Source: Saturnia japonica (Eukaryota; Arthropoda; Insecta; Lepidoptera; Saturniidae). From it: a stretch of DNA of 64,000 nucleotides. How positions within the stretch are numbered: the first letter of the stretch is position 1; the number at the start of each line of letters is the position of its first letter. Shown in pieces: positions 19,924-32,300 of this stretch. The notes below the pieces were generated by a model that saw only the letters and a program-made list of their open reading frames with translations, was not told the origin of the DNA and did not search any database. The position numbers were made by a program, and so were the translations under genes. Where the stretch lies: positions 16,221,327 through 16,285,326 of the forward strand of contig CM065313.1 of assembly GCA_033032175.1 (NCBI GenBank), read 5' to 3'.

Positions 19924-20257
19924 TCTACACTTCCTACACTGTTCATTCTTCGTTCATTCGATAGTCGTACAAAAGTACTCTGTGGTTAGTCGTTTTGTGA
20001 TACGTTTGTAAATTGGTCGTGTTTTGTAGTTTTCAGTTTTGATTTCATTGTGTGCTACTTTAAAAATAATTTGTATTGGGTGCATTTAATTTAAATCTGT
20101 TTTATATTATATGAAACAATAAATTCAGTGTAATATGTGGTAAAATATTATTGTGTCCGATAAAATGCAATGCTAATTGAAAATGCAGTGCTGTTTATGT
20201 GAAGAACTTAAAGGCACATCTATTTGTATAAAAAGATAATAATTTGTCGACGGCTAG

Positions 20258-20323
20258 ATGATGGATGATGAGGAGGCAGATTTGCGTGAACAGATATTTC
20301 ATAATAATGTCAGGGAGCAAATC
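20258..20323 (+). CDS. lili: lilipod exon 1
   Basis: Twenty-two codons, MMDDEEADLREQIFHNNVREQI less the last residue that abuts exon 2; the REQ-FH---RE pattern is the conserved LMBR1 N-terminus. Two ATGs are adjacent; I took the first. Donor ATC|GTAAGT. Confidence 0.9.
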
Positions 20324-23300
20324 GTAAGTATCGAAACAGAATGAATATGAATTTAAAAAAGTAGGAAGACTGGGGGTCCTGTCTCATCTACCTGGATGTA
20401 GGATAGGTCAATCTGACAATAATATTCTTGTGTCAGTTTTCTGTGCCATCATTTAGATAGTTGTATTCACTGTTTTCTCTTCATATAGAAGTGCAAAAAT
20501 ACGCTAATGGGAAAAGATCAGTAGCATGCGACGAAACCAGAAATTAGCCAGTTCGCGACTTAATTGCAACTACGGCAACAGCCCAAGACTAGGTTCGGCC
20601 ACTTTGGCACCCTTAAGCATGTTGCCAAGCTTTTGCGGCTGAGTGCCTTAAGTGCTCGCCCTGGAGCCACAGTGAAGCTGTAAATGCATTCTGAGGCTCC
20701 AGAGCCCTTATGGCTAACAGTTATAGTCAGAAAAAAAAACGCTAATGGGAACGGTGAAATTTGCTATTTCTGAGTAATGCAATCACGAAAGTTTAAAAAT
20801 ACAAGCTCATATAAAATGTAATTTTTAAATAATATTAATTCCAGTGAATATTTGTCAAGTTTTGTTTCTTTGTTTAAGGCATTGTTTAGCCGTTTCAATT
20901 GCAATGAAGCTCAATGCTCAATGCAACAATTGCTCAATGTTTTGTTTATAAAACTATTTACAGTATGTTGTTCTGTTATAGGAAAATGCTCTAGTTAGCA
21001 CTTGGTATGCTAGGAGCAAGAATATAATTTATTATTTATGAATATTACAATAATTAATAGTAATAACAGTAATATATAATGCATGAATGAGTGTGCTTGT
21101 TTATGCCCAAATAATTTTTCTTATGACATCTTAGACATCCATGTTTAAATTATGGTCTTATTATTGTGTATTATTTTATGATAGTTATTGAATACTTAGC
21201 TTTATTTATCTAATCAAAAGGCCATCATTATGCAAGTTATAAAAATCCTAATTATTATTTTGTCTCATCTCGCACATAATAATTTCATTCAAAACTAAGG
21301 ATAGCTTGTACTTAGACAACCAAACAGGTGGTATTCATACATATATAGATTTGAACATCATAACTTACATGTGTATCATACATGTATTTCTAATGCTCTC
21401 CTGCTTAGCTACCACCCTCAAGTTGAAAATCTGTCACCAAGCACCTAATTATGTGTTCTGGCAGCTGCATTTGAGACCCACTCCTCCCACTAGGCTTAGC
21501 GCATTACGATCTTGGGCCCCTTTTTCACATAATATCAGGTGAGATTTAGGCCAAACACTCAACATATAATGGATTTAAAAAATGCCCGCAAGGATGTAGC
21601 CTTGGTTTTACTCAAGGGATGGGATGGATAGGGGAGGCAAGCTTTAAAATTGCCACCCTGAAAAGCATGCATTTCTGACTTGGCAACATATTCACCCTTG
21701 ATACAGATATAATATACTATTGAATATACATAGTATAATTATTATAGTCATTAATTTTTTAATATGTGGTATTTGTTTTCAAGACTTTCCATCAGGGGTT
21801 TATTTAAAAACGAGCTGTGCCCCAGGTTTCACCCGTGTTGATTTTATATGACAAACATTGCCAACTCACTCGTGTAGCCCTATCATAATCAGAGAACATC
21901 ATTTCCCACAAGCACAAATTATTTTAATTTTGGATTTTCTCCTAAACCATGTATCCATATAAAATGCTTTAAAGGGCAAAGTTTAACTTCATAAAATTGT
22001 CTTTATTATGAAGTAACATTTGCTCATAAAGATTAATATGCCATGCCTAAAAATGATGCTCAGAAATCACTTTTTAATCATTAACAAAAGTTTGTCACAA
22101 TATACCATATTGTGGCTTATGTATATAAGATAGGCATATGCTATCCCTGACTTTTTTATATATACTAAGGACCAATATCTTTGTAGAATATTGTATTTAC
22201 ATATCATTAACCATTACAGGGGTGCATGCGGATAAAGCAGTTCATGAGTGCTCTTACTTCTGACTTACTTAACAAAAATTAATATTTAATGCTAGCTGAA
22301 AGGTGTAACCTAACGTTAGATAGCCTATACTATTCCTCATGAATTTGGCTAAAATATACAAAAAAATAAATTCAAATCTGACTGGTAGCTCACAAGATTA
22401 GTGTGTTTAAACAAACAAACAAAGAAAAGCCTTTCCGCTTTATTATATTACTATAGATAGATAATAATAAAATGGATAAAGGATCTTCCTAACAACACAG
22501 TCATATATCTGTATCAAGCAACCTTGAAAAACAAAGTAATTAACTTGATTAATGTTTGCCTTGCCAATACTGGATAGATTTTGATAATTTTTTTTTTGTT
22601 TCACTCCATAGATAAAATTGGTCCTTATAAAAGAAAACCACAATATCATCATTCAACAATAAGTTATTAAGTTTTAAAAACTAAGATTTTATAAGCATTA
22701 CACATTCTTCTGTCCTCCAAATAAGCAAAGCTGCGGGCACAGCTGGTTCATAGATAATTTTATTATTTTGTTTCAGATATTCTTGCTACTCTTCATACTG
22801 CTGTATTTATTCTCGTTTATGTTGATTGATAAGTTTCGACGACGAGATAGTGAGGACTACTTCACAGCAGATGAAGATGAAGTCAAAGTCTATAGGATAA
22901 GTTTATGGCTGTGTACGTTTGCACTAGCAGTGTCGTTGGGTTCAGCACTCCTGTTGCCCGTTTCAATTGTCAGCAATGAAGTGCTTCTATTATACCCAAA
23001 TAGTTACTATGTGAAATGGTTAAATAGCTCTCTTATACAAGGTATGTTTATTTAATTATTAATATTATTTAATAATTATTTTTACAAATACTTAGCAAAA
23101 AGGTCCATTATTTTATATTATGCTGCATTCTCAGAACAAATTAATTATATTTATTTAGGGGACCCTCTCTAGGTGACAAAAGTACCATTGCCATTACTTT
23201 GCAGAATACCATTGATTATTGGAGAGGTAAGGATGACATTTCATGGGTTACTAGTTAAATAGGTTTTAAAAATAGTGATACCCACTGATCCGAAGTAATC

Positions 23301-26300
23301 TAAAACTGCACGAGATATTATTCTTTGTTAAGTTTTTCTGAAAAAACATTGAAATCTCTAAAGGCTCAAGCCGATTATGGTACCCAAAATCGCGTCTGTC
23401 CTGAGCCAACAGAATCGTAAATTTTTTGAAAGTAATTGGCCATATGTATATTTTATAGTTTGTTAACTTATTTAATGATAATATAAAGGTAATGGGTATT
23501 AATTAATATCTTAACTAATAAATACCCTCAATTCAGTATTAAAAATCTTTTATCAGTACAAAAATTATAGTAGCAACATTATTTTCAAGTATATTATGTT
23601 ATTGTCAATTTACTGTGTGGTTGAACAAATGCAATATAGTGACTGGTGACATACATAAATCACTCTCGAAGTGCGCCACTGTGTCTGATCTTCGGTTTTG
23701 TGCATCCAATTGATTTTAACTATGTATCCACCTGGACTGTGTATGGATATATACTTACTATTTAGCCACTTTCTCGGATTTCTTTATTTCGACTACTGAT
23801 TCCGGTCCCCTTTTTTTCTGTTTATTCTGTAAGCTTTTACAGTCAAATGAACTAGTAACAGTGAGGCTTCTCTGTGTTTCAAAAGTATCAAATACTTATC
23901 GCTGACCGCTTTTTGCAGATGACACTTCACTTCAAAGTGAAAAGAATAGATTCTGAGCTTATGCAATTAAACAATACTTTAGTTCAAATCTCTCAATGGT
24001 TTGCTTTAAATAATTTATTGCTAAATGCAAACAAAATCAAATGTATGAGATTTGTTTTGCCCAATGTTCGGAGTGTTGATAGTAGTATCAAGATAGAAGG
24101 GAATTTAGTAAGCTTAATTGATAATGCTGTCTTCTTGGGTATTATTATGCTTGATTCAAAATTACAATGAGGTCCGCACATTAAAACTCTGGCGGGAAGA
24201 TTAAGCTCTGCTGCATTCGCAGTACGTAAGATTCGCCAGTTAACAGACATTGCCACTGCTAGGTTAGGCCTACGCTGTATAGCGAAAACTAGCCGCGCGA
24301 TTATTTCCGAAGGATTCTGCGATATATGGAAAATGTATGGAGCTATACGCATTTTAAAAGAAAACCGCACGAAAATAATTCCTTAACCAAATCTGTGTTT
24401 TGCCGCAGAATTCACCGCACCGCGGTGCGATTTAAATTCGCGGGAATGTTTTGTGTAATACAATACATACACTAATTATTATGCTATTATGCGGCTATAG
24501 TAACGGCGGGGCAGGGGGTGCTAAGAATCCTCGGAAGAGTTCCAGCTACCGACCCCCACGACAACTGGCCCTGGCAACATATAATAATCGCACTTTGAGG
24601 ACTGACGAGAAGATTGTCGAGCTGGAAGAGGATATAGACAAGTTACACTAGGATCTTATAGGATTATCAGAAGTCCGAAGAGAGGGTGAGGACACGATAA
24701 TCATGAAATCCGGTAACTTGTTCTATTACAGGGAGGGCGACCAACAGTCCCTAGGTGGTGTCGGGTTTATCGTCCGGAAGTCTCTCATTAACAATATCGT
24801 GACCATCGACAGTGTGTCGAGCAGGGTAGCGTACCTGATACTCAGAATATCCAAAAGATATTCGTTGAAGGTCATACAGGTTTACGCACCGACCTCGGCA
24901 CACCCTGATGATGAAGTGGAGGTTTTGTATGAGGATAGTAGTAGGGCCGCCATACATACCTCGAAAACCCACTTCACTGTTGTAATGGGAGACTAACGCA
25001 AAGCTAGGCAAAAGAGATGGTGATGAGTTGGGAGTGGGGCAATTTGGTTATGGGCAACGGAACCCTAGGGGCAAGAGGTTGGCCGATTTTATGGAAAAAG
25101 AAGGACTTTTTATGATGAACTCTTTCTTCCAGAAGCCACCATCATGACCATGAAGAGACAAATATTCAATGATGTCACTGTGATCCACAGGGTGAAAACC
25201 GGCAGTGATCACCGAATGGTTAGAGGCACATTGAATATCAATCTAAAAATAGAAAGGTCTCGCCTGATGAAGTCTACGCTCCGAACTTCTAATGCTCAAC
25301 TCCAAAACCCCGAGAGCTTTCAACTCGAATTGAAAAACCAATTCGATTGCCTAGATAGTTGCGTCTCCGTAGATGATATTAGTAATAGGCTGGTAGAAAC
25401 TGTCCATGCGATTGGGTCCAAGTTCTTTAAAACTCCGGCGATACTTGGTGATGTCGCTACTTCATTGTCACCTGAACATCTTTCATCGTCATCGCTTTCT
25501 TTAATAATACCTTTATAATTCTTACCGTAGCAATAGGCCTCAAAAGATATCAGATCAAACCCGAAAACTCATGGCGGATCGGCGTGTTATGGCGCTGCAG
25601 TCTTCCGATGACGCTAAGTCCTATAGGCGGCTCAATAGATCTATTCATAAATCCTTGCGACACTATGTCTGGTCTTACAATACCAAAAGTATTAAAGAGA
25701 CGATAGAGCGGAATAAAGGCTCCAAAGTGTTCGCAAGGAATGCATTTATTGGGCAGAGCCAGTTGACAAAGCTGAAAATGGATGATGGCAGTGTAGCGTC
25801 CACCAAGCCAGATGTATTAAGGGAGACCGAAAGGTTCTATGGGCAGTTAATACCTCGTCAACTAAGCCTGTTACCAGCCCGGCTAAAGATCCGAGAGCCG
25901 GGCTGACCCGACACTATACCGAAGATATCCCCGACATCAGCCTGTACGAGATTAGGATGGCCCTTAAGCAACTTAAGAACAACAAGGCGCCGGGTGATAA
26001 CGGAATTACATCAGAGCTTCTGAAAGCGGGTGGAACACCAATACTTAAGGTCCTGCAGAGGCTCTTTGATTTCGTTATACTCGAGGGTAAAACGCCGGAA
26101 ACGTGGAACGGCAGCGTGGTGGTCCTGTTCTTCAAGAAAGGTAATAAAACCTTATTGAAGAACTATCGGCCAATCTGGTTGCTGAGCCATGTTCATAAGC
26201 TGTTTTCGAGGGTCATCACTCATCACGAATCGTCTCGAGCGCAGATTTGATGACTTCCAGCCTTCCGAACAAGCCGGTTTCCGAAAAGGCTTTAGCACCG

Positions 26301-29300
26301 TAGACCCCATCTATACGCTGCGGCAGATTATACAGAAGACTGAGGAGTATAATCTGCCTTTATGCTTAGCGTTTGTGGACTACGAAAAAGCCTTTGATTC
26401 GGTCGAAACCTGGGCAGTGTTGCGGTCTCTCCAGCGGGGCCGTATTGACTATCGATATATCGAAGCGTTGAAGTGCTTGTACAACAACGCCACCATGTCG
26501 GTCCGAGTACAGGAGCAGTGCACGAAGGCAATTCCTTTGAGAAGAGGCGTTAGACAGGGAGACGTAATATAACCGAAAGTGTTTACCGCCGCCCTAGAAG
26601 ACGCCTTCAAGCTCCTGGAATGGCAAGAACTCGGCATCAATGTCAATGGCGAGTACATCACTCACCTTCGATTTCCTGACGACATCGTAGTCATGGCAGA
26701 ATCGCTGGAAGATCTTGGCTAAAAGTAGCCTAAGTAAGTCCCTATAACATCATCTATCTATCAGTGAAAGTCCCGTCAAAATCGGTCCAACCGTTTCGGA
26801 GATTACCTGGAACAAACAGACAGACAGACAAAAATTTTAAAAATGGGCTTTTTGTTATTGTTATCGTATATACTTTCATATGCATTTAGTAAAAAGTTGT
26901 TATTTTGATATTACAGACAGACACTTCAATTTTATTAATTGTATAGATGATTAAATTTTAAATTTTTTCTTACCTTTATAGGTTAAACGCTACTTGAAGT
27001 TTGTAGGACTGCTAGATATTTCTTATTACTTTCTTTATACTTAGAATTTTGATCATTGGTGAGTGTGTCAGTGACAAAATTAAAGAACTTTTGACTAGCG
27101 ATAATTCGTAAACTATAAGGTATAATTATTAGGTATATTGGCAATATAGCAAGTTGTAGTATGTCCTCTTGATCTCTAAAAATTAAAACTTCTTACTATA
27201 TACACAACGAAATTACCGGGGGGTTAAAAGTGCCGTAAGTGGCTTCGAGAAAAGGATGGTACGGCTGTGCCTTGCGCTCGACTCTGTGCATCCACTAAAT
27301 TATTATTATTGTATCTATTACATTAATACTTGTACAGTTGAAAAAAAAAAGATAAACCCGATCGAGTTTCTTATCGGTTCTTCTCGATGACAGATGTTTT
27401 CCGAACCGGCATGGCAGTAGTGTTTTGACTCTCAAGAATGCCTTCTTAGGACTTAAATTGAATAAAGATTATTTGACAATATAATAGTTGTTACCATGCA
27501 GATGTTATCTACAGTTTGAGGTAGTAGGGGGTCGTTAATAAAAAGTGAATATTTAAGTGAATATTTTGGAGCATTATTGTTATTACCTGGCTGACCTTCA
27601 TAAGCGTAATTATAAAAGCAGAACAATTACATTATTATATAATTGAATAATTATTACATTTTCAATGTTGCCTTTATATTAGGTGTTTTTATAATTGTAA
27701 AAGTGTTAAAATGATATTATAAAATGAAGACATCTGAAATTTTTATTACATAAAATTTACTCAGGTTAATATTTAGATATAAAATCAGTTTATTACCTGA
27801 CGTAACGATAATAACGAGCTTACCAGTTGAATTAACTAATTAATTTGCTTTCGGACAAACTTGAATTGGCGCCTTTTTTTAAGACTGTTATAAAATATGC
27901 TAGTAATTATTACTAGCATTGGTCTATTTCACCATTAATACCTAAGCCTTGTGCTCCAAACAGCTGATGTAAACACTCATTTATATTTCGTCAATGTATG
28001 TTTAATGATTTATTTGTTTTAGGTATTTTACATTTGTGTGTAGTATGTGTATTTTCGATGCTACTAGAATTTTAATTTGTCATGTTTCTTATGATTATTT
28101 CAACTACCTACATATAGAAAGTTATTTTTAAATCACATTTTCGTTCCTACCTAATGTAAAAATATCACGACTATAAATGCATTTTTATAGTATCACGGTA
28201 AAGTGACGACACTGCGCCTGATGGCAAGTAAGAACAGTAGTACAATCAGCAATCCAACAACAGCGGGGACCACTGAGAGATAAGCAATCCATCGTCTGTC
28301 GTCGTTGTCAAGCCGGTCAGCGAACCTCTCGGCAACTGGATTTCCATTGGCTGATCCCGAAACGAGACAAATCACCGAGTTACTATGAAGTCACCAAGTG
28401 CTTGGTGGTTGTAAGTTGTAACAGTCGGGTATAGATTCCTACCACTCCGCTTGATCACTAGATATAATTATGCCGACTGATCCCGGAACGCGATAAGGGG
28501 TTATTACATTGTACGATCTTCCACAACCGATATTCGGTGGATGGCTTAGCCGCAGGATTGTTACTCTTAATTACACCTCACTGCCATTCCGGCCCCAATC
28601 TCAGAAAGCTACTATATTATGTTGTTATCTAAGTTGAAAAACGAACGTCGAGAGATGCGTACGTATGTTGTCATGACGCTGACACTGTAATTTTTGTTGT
28701 AATTGCAGTAGTCACAACAGTCTTTTTTTCTATAGGTAATATTTTGCTTTATTTTAATACATTATGATCGTATAAAATTGTAATATAATAGGAACTGATT
28801 GTCGGAAATATTTTGAAATTTGAAAAAAGTAAAACCCGCGACCTTTGCATGCAATAGTAGGGTTGACTATACGAACGGCTAATATTACGCATACGACTGC
28901 TCTCCGTGCTCGTCAAGCGGTGACTGAAGCTAAACTACTTCTCGTATTAATGTGTTATCTATGTAAACTACGCTATCGTAGCATTATAGGTTACAGGTGA
29001 TCGGATCGACAATTCGTCCTTGATCGGATCCTGCATACTCGATTCCTTATTACACTCAATGGATATTGACAAAAATCGCGGTAGTTCGTACCTTGAAATA
29101 GGAGTGGACGATATACATCGATGTTTTAAAAATATTCGATGTATAGGTACAATGCATCGAATCAAACCGATGTGTTGTTAAGTTTTAAACATCGAGTATA
29201 CATCGATGTTTTTTTTTCGATGTATCGAAAAGGCAAACAATCAAATCTACCCCTCTCTCTACGGTTAATAACTATTTTTTTGTATTTTTCAATTACATTA

Positions 29301-32300
29301 TTTAGCACTCGCAAGGTGTTTCGTCAGAAAGTGGTATCACTGGTTGAAAAGGCAGCCAATATTATAGAGGTCAGTGCAACCAACCCATAAAAAATATAAA
29401 TGCAAAAATCTATCAAGACCTGTTTTCAAGAAATCTCCTGTTATTCAGAATCCGGCATGAAAACAAGAAAACAACAATTGTTGTTATATATGATTTGTAA
29501 AGATCACCAGCCTTTCTCAATAGTCGAGAATAAAGGTTTCAAAAATCTTATGAAAGCAGTTGCTCCTCAATATAAAATACCAAGTAGAACATGTCTAAGG
29601 CGATGGTTGGATAATAAATATGAGGTTGATTCAGAAACTTTTAAAAAGAAATTGTCTTCGATATAAGACAAAACCTTGACGACAGATATTTGGTCTGATA
29701 CATTAAATATGAAAAGTTTTATAGGCGTAACTGTTCATTTTGGAATAGAAATTGAACTCATTTCAGTTACTCTCGGCGTGTACGAACCTGATGAAAGACA
29801 CACGTCACAATATATTTCTGAAATGCTTTTAAAAACTTGTGCAGAATGGGGTATTAAACAAGATAATGTGACGGCTGTTGTAACCGATAATGCTGCCAAT
29901 ATGGTGAAAGCTGTAGAATTGACGTTTAGTAAGAAGAAACACATTCCATGTTTGGCTCATACGTTAAATTTGGTGGCTGAGGGCACAATGGCATGTACTG
30001 AGTGGCAAAAAATTGTTACTAAAATTAAAGCAATTGTGACCTGGTTCAAACAAAGTTGCGTTGTTAGTGACGAATTGCGCAAAGCTACTTCTACTGAGAC
30101 TAAACTTATACAAAGCGTACCGACGCGCTGGAATAGTACTTACTACATGGCACAAATATTTTTAGAACTGCGGAGTGTCATAAATGATATTCCTTTTCGA
30201 CACGCCACCGCACCCCCAATGCTCGGCAGTTCAGAATTATCCATTGCCTCATCCGTCCTCCTGATATTGCGGCCTTTGGAGGTAGCCACAAAAGAAATTT
30301 CTGCAGATAAATATTGCACAACTAGCAAAATTATACCTTTAGTACACTGCATATTTTCCAAAATTACTTCAGCAGGAGAACCTGTGGCACGAGAAGTGCA
30401 AAAAATGGCTCTGCAAGAAATTACGATAAGAATGGGTCCCGTTGAACATGTAACTCCTCTTGCTATAGCAAACATTTTAGACCCACGTTTTAAAAAAAAT
30501 CACTTTAACGTTGCAATAGCTTGTAGCAATGCTGTATCGAAAATCAAAGATTTAATGAAGATTCATTTGCGTCAAATTAAAGAAATCGAGTCAGACTCGC
30601 ATAAGTCTGATAAAAGTGAAGAGACATTTTCATTATGGAGTGATCATTACAAACTGGTACATCGCAATTGGAAGAATAATAAATCTGAAGATAGCTTGTC
30701 GGGTGAACTTTCAGTTTATCTGACAAGTCCTGTTGGAAGACTTAACGACAATCCTCTAGAAATTTGGAAAGATTACAAAATACAGTTTCCAATATTGCAT
30801 AAAATTGCCTTTAAATATCCTAATAATGGTGGGCACATCAGTGCCATCAGAGACTGTTTTCGCAAGCGGCGCAGGTAATGACTCAACAAAGGAATAGATT
30901 AAAGGGTAAAAGATTGGGTAAAATTTAGTTTTTACAAAGTATAGATAAAAATTATTGGGATATATATTAAAAATAAATGTAAAGGTAATAAAGTTATTAT
31001 AATAGATGCTTGCTTTTTATTTCTAAACCACATACATATTTAACTTATAGAAAAACAATCGATGTATAGAAAACATCGGTGTATTTTTTGATACATCGAT
31101 ATTACATCGATGCAACAATCCGATGCATTCAATCGAAAAAAACATCGATGTTTTTTTTTAATGTCCATCACTACCTTGAAATAACCACTTATCGGTGCGG
31201 CGCGTCTCGTGTGGCTTAATGCAGCGCGGCGAGTGGTACAAATAAATGTACTAAGATGTATGAAGTACGTCGCAAGATACGTGTCGCGGTACTCACGAAT
31301 TTTGCCGAGCGAATTACTCGGGGTGCGTGGGGCTAGGCGCGATGGTAACAAATGTCCCGTACATTTTTGAGGTTTTTGAGGTTTTGAGATTAAATTAAAC
31401 ACTCTGATGTGATGTTAAAAATGTACTTGTATGTGTTGAAGAATATAATCAAAAGCCTCTACACTCATTTTTATTATGTACTCATAAAATTTGCCCTAAT
31501 ACTTTCTATATTCTTTGTATAAATCGCGGAATTCACCATATTTTTGTCACTCTTTATTTAATTCGTGCACTCTTTCACTCAAGTGTAATATATCATACAT
31601 AATAACATACTATGAGCTTCTTTCGAGGTAACGTAGAGCTACTTTAAATAAAACCATGTTTAAATACATCCACCCCACTTAAGTTCGGTGAAGCTGTAAA
31701 AGTCGCAGCGGCTTCAGGGCCCCCTAACACTAACAGTGTAGTCAGATCTAAAAAAAAAAAATCCACCCCACCTCGAACGCTACCGAACCCGCACCGTTCG
31801 CCGCTCCAAATCTCGTAGCTACTAGCTAGGTCGTAATGGCTAGTGTAGAAGGTACCATGGGTGCTGCGGCATCGCCGCCGCGCGTGTAGATAGAAATAAT
31901 GAACTCGTTGATTTTAATTACAAATAATAAGTGTTTGTAATAGGTATATCTGAAAATTTCTCGAATGTTTTGATGAATATTCATCCGAAGATAATCACAA
32001 AATTTACACTCATCTTTTTTAGATCTTTATAAAGTGTATGGAATCCACCATAGATGTAGTATAACAGAATCCACCATGTTGTTCTCTTTGCATCAAAATG
32101 GGATGAACGCTTATGCGTTTATTTCACTTCTTACTTTTATTTAGCCATTTCTTTACTTAAAGTATGCTAACACTACTTCCTTTTTTATTTAAATTCATCA
32201 TATTCATTAAGCCTACAAGTATGATGTTCGTGGCTAGAATGTGTTACTAAAAATGTACAGTGATATGGCAAATCAAGTGCCGATGGCGGCGGTTTAGTGG

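Larger units (their letters stand above)
18700..20257. promoter_or_regulatory. Divergent intergenic region between REV3L and lilipod
   Basis: Start codons of the two genes face away from each other across 1,558 bases, so promoters for both must lie here or in non-coding first exons. Much of it is repeat: a 135-bp direct-repeat pair (18,942-19,562), a block shared with 55,640-55,755 (19,628-19,733) and a hairpin (19,869-19,923). The unique stretch 19,940-20,257 has an arthropod-type initiator TTTTCAGTTTTG near 20,033 and is the best candidate for the lilipod core promoter. No TATA box assigned. Confidence 0.5.
20324..22776 (+). other. lilipod intron 1
   Basis: Holds a Jockey-tail copy (20,541-20,737), a 'CGCCAAGCACC' family repeat (21,405-21,585) and an RTE-like repeat (21,808-22,455). 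No further exon seen. Confidence 0.7.
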
